Shown here: piece by piece, positions 42,954 to 51,662 of the stretch | How positions within the stretch are numbered: position 1 is the first letter of the stretch | Layout of the letters: every line of letters begins with the position of its first letter | NCBI RefSeq assembly: GCF_900239495.1 | Contig: NZ_OENE01000055.1 | Coordinates: 47,646-111,645 of the forward strand | Direction: 5' to 3' | Origin: Tenacibaculum finnmarkense genomovar ulcerans | GTDB taxonomy: Bacteria; Bacteroidota; Bacteroidia; Flavobacteriales; Flavobacteriaceae | Length of the DNA: 64,000 bases | Made by a program: the position numbers and the translations under genes | Notes under the pieces: model-generated | Told to the model about the DNA's origin: nothing | The model's database searches: none | What the model saw: only the letters and a program-made list of their open reading frames with translations

Positions 42954-44135
42954 TTATTTTTTATCGGCAACATCGTTTGTGTTTTTGCTAAATTTATTTA
43001 ATATTTTTTCCATTTGTTTACCGCCAGCCTCACGACCACCTAATCCAAAAGAAAGTACTACTGTTAATGCTACTGCGCCAAGTGTTATTCCGAAGGCTAA
43101 ATTGATAATATCATCAGCAATACCCATTTTCCCTAATCCGATTGCTAAGAAAACTGCCAAAATAGCAACTTTAACAATACTTCCTACAAATTTATTGTCA
43201 TCACTTTTCATAAAGTTTTTAGAAGCGATAGTTGCAATCCAATTTCCGATTGCTAAAATAAGTAATCCGAATAAAATATTTCCTGCAAGGTTTAAAACGG
43301 TATTCATAATTTCAGAAAGCTTGCTGAATTCTAATTTGTCAATAGCAGTCATTACACCAAATAATACGATAAATGCATATACAATATTTGAAATTAATTT
43401 TTCAACATTTGCTTTACCTGTAAAAGAATCTAAATTAGCGCTTTTTAATATTTCGTTTAAGTTTAAACTATCTAATAAATCTTTAATTAAATTACTTAAA
43501 AACTTACCACCAATAACAAAAATAATTAAGATTAATGTAGCAACTAATATTTTAGGAATTGCAGCAAAGAAAATCTCTAGCATGTTTGTTGCTGGTTCAG
43601 AAATAGATTCAATATTTAAAATATTTAAAGCGGCAATTAAAAGCGGAATAAATATAAAAATAAATACAACCTTTTTAAGGATAGTAACAATATTAATATT
43701 TTCAGGTAGGTTTAATTTTGGTGCAAATTTTTGAATTGTTCCTCCCGATAAGCCTACTAATTCAGAAACTATAGTAGCTAGCATATAACCAATATAGCCT
43801 ACAAGCCCTGCGCCTACAATATTAGGAATAAATTGAGTAAACCCGTTTAATAATCCTTTAATTGGCTCTAAAACGCTTGTCATTCCTAGTTTGTCTAGAG
43901 CTAACATAAAAACAAAGATCATTATTAAATAGTATGCTAATTTTGAAATTAAGTCACCAAAACGCACTTTGCTATTGCTTAGCGTATTATTTAAACCACT
44001 GCTGTCGCTTATTTTATCGATTAGTGTTTTTATTAATTTGGCAATTAGCCATCCTAGCACAATAATAAGTAAAGCGCTAATTGGTTTACCAAAACTGCCT
44101 GTAATTTGATTGTAAGTATTTAATATCTGATTCAT
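42954..44135 (-). CDS. Mechanosensitive-channel-like membrane protein
   Basis: Protein of 393 residues from ATG 44135 (the frame opens 8 codons earlier). It has repeated glycine-rich membrane helices: ISALLIIVLGWLIAKLI, LIMIFVFMLALDKLGM, VGAGLVGYIGYMLATIV, LLILAIGNWIATIASK and a C-terminal LGAVALTVVLSFGLGGREAG, a pore-like glycine/alanine helix. Three copies of a helix-amphipathic-helix unit appear in tandem. This fits the conserved TM-helix MscS-like family in Bacteroidota. Osmotic release function is inferred. It has no operon partners. Confidence 0.75.
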   Translation of the reverse strand: MNQILNTYNQITGSFGKPISALLIIVLGWLIAKLIKTLIDKISDSSGLNNTLSNSKVRFGDLISKLAYYLIMIFVFMLALDKLGMTSVLEPIKGLLNGFTQFIPNIVGAGLVGYIGYMLATIVSELVGLSGGTIQKFAPKLNLPENINIVTILKKVVFIFIFIPLLIAALNILNIESISEPATNMLEIFFAAIPKILVATLILIIFVIGGKFLSNLIKDLLDSLNLNEILKSANLDSFTGKANVEKLISNIVYAFIVLFGVMTAIDKLEFSKLSEIMNTVLNLAGNILFGLLILAIGNWIATIASKNFMKSDDNKFVGSIVKVAILAVFLAIGLGKMGIADDIINLAFGITLGAVALTVVLSFGLGGREAGGKQMEKILNKFSKNTNDVADKK

Positions 44136-44159
44136 AATATTTTGGTTTTTAGTTATCAT

Positions 44160-44591
44160 TATGACCCTTATTTTTCTTTTTAGTCACTTTTATACTTGGT
44201 TAAATAAATTTAATTTTAATTTTTAATTAAAGAAAATAATTAAACAAAATATACTTGTAATAGATTGATTTATAACCGCTAATTAAAACTGTAAAAGCGG
44301 GTGCTAAAAGATAAGAATACGATGAATAAACGATGAATAATTAGAAGTTTTGTTTTTGTTAAAAAAATGTAAGACCAAGGCTTTAAAAGCTATTTAATAT
44401 TTAGTAAATTGCAACTCTTTTTAGGGATGATTTCTTTCCCACGCTGAATTTTCGAAACCTCTTCGGAAGGATAAAGGTAGATAAGGAACGCTTATTTTAC
44501 TTGCTTAGCGAGATTTATAAATGTTTGCATGGTAAATATGCTAAACGATGCTTTGTTTAAACCAAAGTACAAACCTAAAATTATTTTTAAA
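44160..44591 (+). promoter_or_regulatory. Long leader region before rocD
   Basis: A 432-base stretch without genes between the divergent channel gene and rocD. A -7-like sequence TAAATTGC at 44405 would leave about 170 untranslated bases. The leader is the most GC-rich part of the gap and has short complementary segments, such as CTTCGGAAG (44461-44469) and CGCT...AGCG (44489-44510). It matches no riboswitch I know. No repeat family is present. Confidence 0.4.
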
Positions 44592-45836
44592 ATGGCTGAT
44601 TTAAAACAATTAACGTCGCAAGAAGCGATTGAATTAGAAAACAAGTACGGAGCACACAATTACCACCCGTTACCAGTAGTACTGAGTAAAGGTGAAGGTG
44701 TACACGTATGGGATGTTGAAGGAAAAAAATATTATGATTTTTTATCTGCTTATTCGGCAGTAAACCAAGGGCATTGTCACCCAAGAATTGTTGATGCAAT
44801 GGTAAACCAAGCGAAAACATTAACGTTAACTTCTCGTGCTTTTCATAACGATATGTTAGGGAAATATGAGAAATTTGCTACTGAACTTTTTGGTTTTGAC
44901 AAATTATTACCAATGAATACTGGTGCTGAAGCTGTTGAAACGGCTTTAAAATTATGTAGAAAATGGGCTTATGAAGTAAAAGGAATTAACGAAAATGATG
45001 CGCAAATAGTTGTTTGTGAAAATAACTTTCATGGGCGTACTACTACCATTATTTCTTTTTCTAATGATCCTGTAGCTCGTAAGAACTTTGGTCCATTTAC
45101 AAACGGATTTATTAAAATAGAATATAATAACTTAAAAGCTTTAGAAGAAACTTTAGAAAGCGATAAGAATATTGCTGGTTTCTTAGTAGAGCCAATTCAA
45201 GGAGAAGCGGGTGTTTACGTACCTTCAGAAGGATATTTAGCTGCGGCAAAAGCCTTGTGTGCAAAACACAATGTATTATTTATCGCTGATGAGGTTCAAA
45301 CAGGAATTGCACGTACTGGTAAAATGTTAGCTATTGACCATGAAAATGTAAAAGCAGATATTTTAATTTTAGGAAAAGCGATTTCAGGAGGAGCATATCC
45401 TGTGTCTGCTGTTTTAGCTGATAACAACGTTATGGATGTTATTAAGCCAGGGAACCACGGTTCTACTTTTGGTGGTAACCCAATTGCTGCTGCTGTAGCA
45501 ACGGCTGCTTTAGAAGTTATATTAGATGAAAATTTAGCGGATAATGCAGAGCGTTTAGGGCAGATTTTTAGAGCTGAATTAGCTGAGTTTGCTAATGAAA
45601 CTGATTTAGTTTTATCTGTAAGAGGAAAAGGGTTATTAAACGCTGTTTTAATTAACGATACTGAAGAAAGCTCAACTGCTTGGGATATTTGTATGAAGTT
45701 ACGTGATAACGGATTATTAGCAAAACCAACACACGGAAATATTATCCGTTTTGCACCACCTTTAGTGATGACTGAAGCGCAATTAATGGATTGTATCGCT
45801 ATTATTAAGAAAACTATTTCTGAGTTTAAAAAATAA
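44592..45836 (+). CDS. rocD: Ornithine--oxo-acid aminotransferase
   Basis: PLP class III aminotransferase that converts ornithine to glutamate semialdehyde in arginine and proline metabolism. The 414 residues carry [36 protein letters not shown], the PLP lysine Lys262 (ILGKAISGG), and [15 protein letters not shown], a pattern closest to OAT. An upstream frame extension to 44529 adds 21 codons, but the ATG at 44592 matches the usual N-terminus. The stop is followed by a terminator and a repeat island. Confidence 0.94.
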   Translation: MADLKQLTSQEAIELENKYGAHNYHPLPVVLSKGEGVHVWDVEGKKYYDFLSAYSAVNQGHCHPRIVDAMVNQAKTLTLTSRAFHNDMLGKYEKFATELFGFDKLLPMNTGAEAVETALKLCRKWAYEVKGINENDAQIVVCENNFHGRTTTIISFSNDPVARKNFGPFTNGFIKIEYNNLKALEETLESDKNIAGFLVEPIQGEAGVYVPSEGYLAAAKALCAKHNVLFIADEVQTGIARTGKMLAIDHENVKADILILGKAISGGAYPVSAVLADNNVMDVIKPGNHGSTFGGNPIAAAVATAALEVILDENLADNAERLGQIFRAELAEFANETDLVLSVRGKGLLNAVLINDTEESSTAWDICMKLRDNGLLAKPTHGNIIRFAPPLVMTEAQLMDCIAIIKKTISEFKK

Positions 45837-45870
45837 GCTTCTGAAATTTTTAATATAAAAGTGAGTATAT

Positions 45871-45900
45871 AAAAGGAACGATTTTTTAATCGTTCCTTTT
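45871..45900 (+). terminator. Terminator of rocD
   Basis: AAAAGGAACGATT and AATCGTTCCTTTT pair around a four-T loop, followed by a T run. Confidence 0.9.
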
Positions 45901-45985
45901 TTTTTGTGCGTAATTTTTTGTGTTTTTTTTCTTCGGATGAAATAATTATTCAATATTGAAAGAATAAAAAATAGAGTACAAATGC

Positions 45986-46072
45986 CTAGCCCCGATTGAA
46001 GCATCTGTTTGAGCTCTTTTTTTGATTTTTCTTCAAAAAAAAGCGAGTGCGGAAAGCGGGAAATTGCTTCAA
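45986..46072 (+). repeat. Family A repeat (A5)
   Basis: CTAGCCCCGATTGAAGC at the left end and GGGAAATTGCTTCAA at the right end, 87 bp, the clearest copy of the consensus. It is followed by family C and B copies before the helicase gene, in the 463-base gap after rocD. Confidence 0.85.
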
Positions 46073-46086
46073 ATAAATCTTTTGTA

Positions 46087-46127
46087 GTGCCTGTTTAAAT
46101 TTTATATTCTGATTTTCCGCAGTTATT
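46087..46127 (-). repeat. Family C fragment (C5), cut by a family B copy
   Basis: TGCCTGTTTAAATTTTATA and CTGATTTTCCGCAGTTATT match the inverted start of family C. The next base begins family B copy B1, and no C terminus follows on the other side. Confidence 0.65.
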
Positions 46128-46277
46128 TGTCAATTCGAGTGATTTTAATGACTAAAAGGAATTAAAAATGTATCGAGAATTTGAATTCTTTTATATTGAT
46201 AAATTTTAATTGACTTTACTATTAAATAAGTTCTCGATACAATTTTTTTTGAAGAAAAAAATGACTCGAACTGACAG
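46128..46277 (+). repeat. Family B repeat (B1)
   Basis: Left end TGTCAATTCGAGTG, right end CTCGAACTGACAG, inner inverted pair GTATCGAGAA and TTCTCGATAC. At 150 bp it is the longest copy: its centre carries an extra 12 bases or so. Confidence 0.8.
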
Positions 46278-46299
46278 TTTTACTTCTGACAATTATATA

Positions 46300-49200
46300 T
46301 TACTTCTCCATTTCATAAATATGTAAATGCTTTTTTAAAATTCCAGATGGTGTGTTTTTTGATGCGTCAAAAATTCGAGTATCGCCAAATAAAATAAAAC
46401 TATCCTTTGCTCTTGAAACCGCAACATTTAAAATATTAGGTTTGTTATCTTTTTCAAAAAATAGCGTTCCTTGATCTTCGTTCGAATATACCGAACTGAA
46501 TAAAATAATGTTACGCTCAGCACCTTGTAAGGCGTGAACGGTTCCTAATTTAATATCGTTTACTTTAAAACCTGCCTGGGTTAATGCTTGTGATAATTCT
46601 CCTTTTTGACTAGCAAAAGGCGTAATAATTCCTAAAATACTTTCAATATTTTCAACATTATAAGCCTTTTGAATTTTTTCTTTGTTTTGCTGTAACCAGG
46701 TAATAATGGCATTTACTTCGCTAATATTACAGCGACTGTTAAATTTACGTTCGCTAATTCCTGCTACATGATACGCCATCATTGATGGGAAAATTTGATT
46801 CTCTTTTGCCTTTCCTTTCATGGGTTTTAAAATACCGTTGTAGGCGAGTTCATTACAGAAATTGATAATTTCATCGTTGCATCTTCGGTGTTCTAATAAA
46901 ACCAATCCCTGTATTTTTTCTTCGGATATTGCTGTTTCAAATGCACAGGCATTTTGTGCCATTTTCATAATGCTACCGCTTGAGGCTAAAAAACCTTTAT
47001 TTTTTAAATATTTTTCATCTTCTTCATTTTGAAGCATATTAAGAGTGGTTAAATTTCCAATATCAATTTTTGAAGGAATCGACCAAATTGGTTCAATTTG
47101 TTTTAAATCGCCAATAACAAAGGCTTTTTTTGCCAAAGAAAACATTGGAATGCTAACCTCGGGAGTTACCTGCCCAGCTTCATCAACAATTAGAAGGTCT
47201 AAAAAATTATATAAAGGTAAATAGTCGAAATCAGGTTTTCCGTTGTCATTTTCGCCCAAAAATTGGCTGTATAAAAAATGACTCGGTGCCATGTAAAAAG
47301 TGGCGACAAAACAGGGGGTTAGCATGGCTCTGCGCTTCCATTTATTTTTAATCGAATTTTCGCCAGTTCCTTTTTCAGTGTTGTTGTCTAGAGCGTATTT
47401 TGTAGCAATTAACCAACGAGCTTCCCAATAATGAACAGCGAATAAAAATGCTTTATGGCGTAATTCGATATCTATTTCATCGTAAAAAAAACGAGGAGTA
47501 TGATTGTTTGAATTTATTTTTTCGTACTCGTTATCCCACATTTTAGCCTCTGAAATATAAGGGAATCCTTTAATACTATTTTGAGTTTTCCAGTTTTTTA
47601 ACTGCAAATTTGATTGCAAGGCGGTGTTTAAATTTGCAATACATTCTTTGATTAATAAAATGGTTTTATCAAAATCAGCACTTGTTTCTTCGGATATTTT
47701 AAAAATAGCTTCGGATGAATTATTGGCATGATTATTAGCGTTAGAAATAGTACTTTCTATTTTAAAATATTGAATTATTTTATCGGTAAAATTAGTTTTA
47801 TTTATTGTTGATTTCAGGCGAGTTATTACAGTGCGCCATTCTTTTAATTTGGCAATTTTAAAGGCGTCTTTTTGAATATAATCTGCTTTATTTAAAAGAA
47901 TTGTATTGATAAAATTAATGCTACTTATATAATCTTTTGAAAAATTAACACCTTCAATTAAGGTGTTTTGAATGGTAATTATTTCATCTTGTAAATGGTC
48001 GCAAACATCTTCTAATGAATTGGTTTCTGTATTAAAATAATAACAGTATTTGGTTAAAAAATAATATTCAGCTTCATAGATATACTGTTCATTTTCTAAA
48101 TCGCATAAAGTTCCTTCATTGCCAAACATATTTCCTTTTAAAAAATTAATATCTTTTAAAGATTTTTCATTTTTAGAATTGGAAGGTAAATAGGTTGCGT
48201 ATCCGTTAAAATTAGGAATCCAACGTGCCGATAATTCTTCTAATGAACTTTTAGAATTGATAAAACTATCAATAATATTGGTAACCGCTTGGTTGTTGTT
48301 TGAACAGGCTAAAATTACTGGCGCATCTTCTCCTTGTATTGCTGCTTTTACAAATTCGGTAGCCACTACGCTTTGTAAAAGAGTGGTTTTTCCTGTTCCC
48401 GGAGGACCATTTACTGCTGTTACGGCATTTTCTTGGGATGTTAAATAAGATAATAGGGTTTTACGTTGGCTGATAGATAGCGGAAATTTATTTGACATTT
48501 GCCCTAAGTGCAAGTGATTGTAATTTAAAAAATCAGCATCGGTAATGGGATGTTTTTTATCTTTTTCATCTTTGGTAAAAGGGTCAATTATTTTTGATAA
48601 AACAGGTAATTCATCCTTGTATTCTTCTTCTTTTAAGAGGTTTTCATATAAAAAAAGAATGCTTTTTGCTGTAGAAATTTTTGAACTAATAGCAAAATAA
48701 GTCAATTGATATTGCGTGTTGTATTTTTCTACTTGATAGTTTTGTAAACTATTTGTAGTAATTTGTGAAAATACATCATTTATATATGCCCAATATTCCG
48801 CCCAAGATACCGTTTCGTCTTCATAATCAGCTTGGGGTACTTGAAGATCTTTAGCATCTAAAACGGTATCAATTTCAGAAAAAATAAAATCATTTTTAAT
48901 ATCGGCAATTGGTGTTAAATAATTGCGGACAATTAACGGGAATAATTCTTTAGGAGCTTTTAATTCTCCCGAACGGTTTACTGTGGCAATTATCCAAAAC
49001 GGATAAATATCTTTAGGTTTGTGTTTTAAATTCTCGTTAGAATTATCGGTTTGATATGTTAAATGAAAAGGAGATAAAACTATTTTTGTTTGTGCTACTT
49101 TGTACCATTTAGGGTCGTCTTTTTTACGAATTCCTTTTATTCGGTTAATTCGTCTTTCTTCAATATCCAACAATTCATTGGCTTGTTTTGTGTTGATAAT

Positions 49201-49326
49201 CGCATTGCTTAAATCAGTTGTTTCTTGTTGAAATAAGTTTTTTATTTTATCAATATCAATGGCTAAGTTTTCGCTATCAGATAAACTATTCTTATAATAT
49301 TGTAACCAAGTTTTTTCGTTTTTCAT
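46300..49326 (-). CDS. Large SF1 (UPF1-like) helicase
   Basis: Protein of about 1008 residues. Walker A GPPGTGKTT at 307-315, Walker B LLIVDEAGQ (715-719 for DEAGQ), IGDLKQIEP as motif III, LEHRRCNDEII as motif IV, and GTVHALQGAERNII and NVAVSRAKDSFILFGD as motifs V and VI: an SF1B helicase of the DNA2/UPF1 type. About 400 residues between Walker A and Walker B hold no motif I recognise. DNA or RNA substrate is unknown. The frame opens at 49404, but a -7 box TAATTTTG at 49409-49402 supports the ATG at 49326. No partner gene is adjacent. Confidence 0.85.
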   Translation of the reverse strand: MKNEKTWLQYYKNSLSDSENLAIDIDKIKNLFQQETTDLSNAIINTKQANELLDIEERRINRIKGIRKKDDPKWYKVAQTKIVLSPFHLTYQTDNSNENLKHKPKDIYPFWIIATVNRSGELKAPKELFPLIVRNYLTPIADIKNDFIFSEIDTVLDAKDLQVPQADYEDETVSWAEYWAYINDVFSQITTNSLQNYQVEKYNTQYQLTYFAISSKISTAKSILFLYENLLKEEEYKDELPVLSKIIDPFTKDEKDKKHPITDADFLNYNHLHLGQMSNKFPLSISQRKTLLSYLTSQENAVTAVNGPPGTGKTTLLQSVVATEFVKAAIQGEDAPVILACSNNNQAVTNIIDSFINSKSSLEELSARWIPNFNGYATYLPSNSKNEKSLKDINFLKGNMFGNEGTLCDLENEQYIYEAEYYFLTKYCYYFNTETNSLEDVCDHLQDEIITIQNTLIEGVNFSKDYISSINFINTILLNKADYIQKDAFKIAKLKEWRTVITRLKSTINKTNFTDKIIQYFKIESTISNANNHANNSSEAIFKISEETSADFDKTILLIKECIANLNTALQSNLQLKNWKTQNSIKGFPYISEAKMWDNEYEKINSNNHTPRFFYDEIDIELRHKAFLFAVHYWEARWLIATKYALDNNTEKGTGENSIKNKWKRRAMLTPCFVATFYMAPSHFLYSQFLGENDNGKPDFDYLPLYNFLDLLIVDEAGQVTPEVSIPMFSLAKKAFVIGDLKQIEPIWSIPSKIDIGNLTTLNMLQNEEDEKYLKNKGFLASSGSIMKMAQNACAFETAISEEKIQGLVLLEHRRCNDEIINFCNELAYNGILKPMKGKAKENQIFPSMMAYHVAGISERKFNSRCNISEVNAIITWLQQNKEKIQKAYNVENIESILGIITPFASQKGELSQALTQAGFKVNDIKLGTVHALQGAERNIILFSSVYSNEDQGTLFFEKDNKPNILNVAVSRAKDSFILFGDTRIFDASKNTPSGILKKHLHIYEMEK

Positions 49327-49401
49327 GCTTTTTTGAAAGAAGTTTTGAAAGTGATTTTGAAAGAAGCACAGCGTTTGTGAATTCTGTGATAAAATAGTGG
49401 G

Positions 49402-49409
49402 CAAAATTA
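49402..49409 (-). promoter_or_regulatory. -7 box of the SF1 helicase promoter
   Basis: On the minus strand this reads TAATTTTG, an exact TAnnTTTG match, giving a leader of about 70 bases before the ATG at 49326. Confidence 0.55.
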
Positions 49410-49541
49410 CGTTATTTTTTTAGTATCAAAAAACAACATAAAGACGATGCGATGCCTCACGTTTCTAAATGGTCTTAAAGATTGTAGCATACAAAAGTGA
49501 ATTTTATGTATATTACACTAATTTTTTAAAAAAAATAGCTT

Positions 49542-50354
49542 GTGGGATTGTATATTATGTATGTTGTTTTTTCTTCTTTTATAATTTTTATAATGGTCGT
49601 TGTTTTTAAAAAAGTGAGTATTTCTCATGCTGAAATTAATACCTTTAAATTTTCAGTAAAAAACGAAGAGGATATTGAACATCAGCAGATAGTAAAAAAA
49701 AATAGTCGCTTTAATATTGTTGTTTATGCCTGTTTAATTGGAATAGCTGTTTTAAATATATTATTTTATGGAGTCGGTAGTGCTCAAAATGAAACCACTT
49801 ATTTTAATTATTTACTAAATGGAATACAGTTTCAAGTAGTATCGTCTATTCTTTTTATAATATTAAGTGTTCTAAATCCTTTTATTGTATTTCCAGAAGA
49901 TATAATTCAAAGAATTACACAAGAAAAGCGAAGTGGAATCTTACGATATGTGATTGTAAATAATAGTAAATCGATGGCAATTCGAATATTTTTATCGGTA
50001 TTACTAATAACCTTTTTTGTGTATAAAAAATGGCTAGTTATTATTCCTTTTTTACCAGAATACCTGATTTTACAAGGAATTAATATAATGATACTACTGT
50101 TCATTTTTAAAAACATCTATATCATGAAAATGCATCCTATAATTTTTTTTAGATTAAATATTGTAAAATTTGCAAAGGGAGTGCTTTATATTACAATTTT
50201 TACATTTGTATTGATTCCTTTAGTGCCTTTTACTATGATGACATTAATAGTATTGGGCATCGATGAACGTAATTTTTCTATTTGGCCATTGCTTTTTATT
50301 GTTTTTAATAGTTTATTAATGGTGTTAGAACTGAAAACAAGCAATTTAAAATAA
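49542..50354 (+). CDS. Hypothetical membrane protein
   Basis: Protein of about 265-270 residues with hydrophobic segments near 5-20, 60-80, 95-115, 150-170, 175-195 and 215-240 (for example VVFSSFIIFIMVVVFKKV and LVPFTMMTLIVLGI), so six or so membrane helices. No family recognised. Possible starts are GTG at 49542 and ATG at 49557; the latter is more usual here. It stands alone, downstream of a relic of palindrome D and upstream of a full D element. Confidence 0.7.
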   Translation: MGLYIMYVVFSSFIIFIMVVVFKKVSISHAEINTFKFSVKNEEDIEHQQIVKKNSRFNIVVYACLIGIAVLNILFYGVGSAQNETTYFNYLLNGIQFQVVSSILFIILSVLNPFIVFPEDIIQRITQEKRSGILRYVIVNNSKSMAIRIFLSVLLITFFVYKKWLVIIPFLPEYLILQGINIMILLFIFKNIYIMKMHPIIFFRLNIVKFAKGVLYITIFTFVLIPLVPFTMMTLIVLGIDERNFSIWPLLFIVFNSLLMVLELKTSNLK

Positions 50355-50371
50355 AATGATAGTTGTAATGC

Positions 50372-50491
50372 AGTACAGACGCGATGCCTCGCGTCTTTTT
50401 TTATGGCGTCTTTTTTGATGATTAATATTTTTGATGATATTTATTATGTTTTGAAATTATTATGAGAGACGTGATAAATCGCGTCTGTACT
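50372..50491. repeat. Palindromic element D (terminal inverted repeats)
   Basis: AGTACAGACGCGAT (50372-50385) is the exact inverse complement of ATCGCGTCTGTACT (50478-50491). Each end also forms its own hairpin (AGACGCGA...TCGCGTCT). About 70 AT-rich bases lie between. A relic of one end is at 49443-49464. No open reading frame is inside. Confidence 0.8.
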
Positions 50492-50512
50492 AGATTAAAA
50501 ATTTAAGCATAA

Positions 50513-50546
50513 AAAAAGCAACTTATTATAAAATAAGTTGCTTTTT
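50513..50546 (-). terminator. Terminator of the ybaB-DUF2752-CCC operon
   Basis: AAAAAGCAACTTATT and AATAAGTTGCTTTTT form a 15-bp stem with a four-base loop, followed by T on the minus strand. Confidence 0.9.
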
Positions 50547-50563
50547 ATCAAAAATAATAATAT

Positions 50564-50905
50564 TTATTGATTTTGTAATTCGTTTAATCTTTCTAGCATT
50601 AACTCTTCATTTCCTATAGCATCCCACCCGATTATTGAAAATACATATACAATACAAAGAATATAAAGAACATTAAGTACAATACCAATAATTCCTAGTA
50701 TTTTACCTGCGCTTGCATTTTTAACACCCGTATATTGTTCTGGGTTTTCAGCATCTAATTTTACGGCTTTATTTCCTAAAATAACGGCAGTGATACCTAA
50801 GGGTAAACCTATAACTCCGTAAAAACAACAGGTTAAAATTGATAAAATCCCTAAGACTAAAGCAACGGTTGCGTTTGGTAATTTTTCTTGATCCATAGTT
50901 TCCAT
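50564..50905 (-). CDS. CCC-motif small membrane protein (DUF4190-like)
   Basis: Membrane protein of 113 residues with the named motif ILTCCFYGVIGLPLGITAVI and a second helix GKILGIIGIVLNVLYILCIV. The family is common in Bacteroidota and has no known function. It is the last gene of ybaB-DUF2752-CCC; 12 bases separate it from DUF2752. Confidence 0.8.
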   Translation of the reverse strand: METMDQEKLPNATVALVLGILSILTCCFYGVIGLPLGITAVILGNKAVKLDAENPEQYTGVKNASAGKILGIIGIVLNVLYILCIVYVFSIIGWDAIGNEELMLERLNELQNQ

Positions 50906-50917
50906 AATTTTTATTTT

Positions 50918-51211
50918 TTAAAGTAGTTGATTCATTTTCATAACATAACTGATTGCTATAATAAGCACATTTATTACAGCTAAAATACGAATTGTTTTTT
51001 GAGCATTTTTAACATCAAAAAAGAAGTTGATAACAAGTACTAATGCTAGTAATAAAAGCGTGTAAATAGCAGGGTATATTTTAAAGGCAGCGGTAAATTC
51101 GCCTTGTATAATAAAGCTTAAAGCCCGCTGAATGCCACAGCCTAAACAGTCAATTCCGAAGAATTTTTTGTTTAGGCAAGGCAACATATAGTTTTCTAAT
51201 TGTAAAAACAT
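50918..51211 (-). CDS. DUF2752 small membrane protein
   Basis: Membrane protein of 97 residues. Near its N-terminus it has the family pattern CLGCGIQRA with cysteines and glycines, then helices YTLLLLALVLVINFFF and ILAVINVLIIAISYVM. Function unknown. It lies three bases from ybaB and 12 from the CCC-motif gene. Confidence 0.8.
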   Translation of the reverse strand: MFLQLENYMLPCLNKKFFGIDCLGCGIQRALSFIIQGEFTAAFKIYPAIYTLLLLALVLVINFFFDVKNAQKTIRILAVINVLIIAISYVMKMNQLL

Positions 51212-51214
51212 TTT

Positions 51215-51538
51215 TTATTTAAACATATCCATTCCTGGAATGTTTGGCATACCATCTTTAGCGGCAACAGCTAATTCGTGTTCGTTAATTTGTCCTGCTC
51301 TTTTTAATGCCTTATTTAAAGTTAAAATTAAATAATCTTCTAACTCTTCCTTATCTTCTAATAAAGATTCGTGAATTGAAATTGCTTTAATTTCATTATT
51401 AGCTGTTACTGTAATTTTTAAACTTCCGCTATCGGTTGCTTCGTCAATTAAAACGGTGTTTAACCTCTTTTTTGTAGCTTCTACATTTTTTTGAGCATCT
51501 TTAATTTTACTCATCATTCCTGAAATATCTCCAAACAT
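51215..51538 (-). CDS. YbaB/EbfC nucleoid-associated protein
   Basis: Small DNA-binding protein of 107 residues, dimeric in E. coli and Borrelia. It begins [20 protein letters not shown] and has the family segments [18 protein letters not shown] and NIPGMDMFK. The usual dnaX and recR neighbours are absent; in Bacteroidota this gene sits with DUF2752 and CCC genes instead. A -7 box TATTTTTG at 51578-51571 lies about 35 bases upstream of the start. Confidence 0.9.
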   Translation of the reverse strand: MFGDISGMMSKIKDAQKNVEATKKRLNTVLIDEATDSGSLKITVTANNEIKAISIHESLLEDKEELEDYLILTLNKALKRAGQINEHELAVAAKDGMPNIPGMDMFK

Positions 51539-51662
51539 TTGTTTTCTATTTTATGGTTTATAGTAATAGCAAAAATAGTACTTTCACAAGCAAATTAATA
51601 ATTTAATTTATCCGAAGAAAAAGGGAAATAATAAGACAACAATTTAACTGATTTTAACTAAA

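Noticed and set aside
42979..43734. A 251-codon frame opposite the mechanosensitive-channel-like gene, and other long antisense frames (for example 7125-7529, 35444-35845, 41785-42162)
   Set aside because: Each lies fully opposite a gene with clear family features and has low-complexity or proline/serine-rich sequence expected of a shadow frame.
46300..49326. Defence island around the SF1 helicase
   Set aside because: No nuclease, toxin, methylase or other defence gene lies on either side; the helicase alone is not enough.
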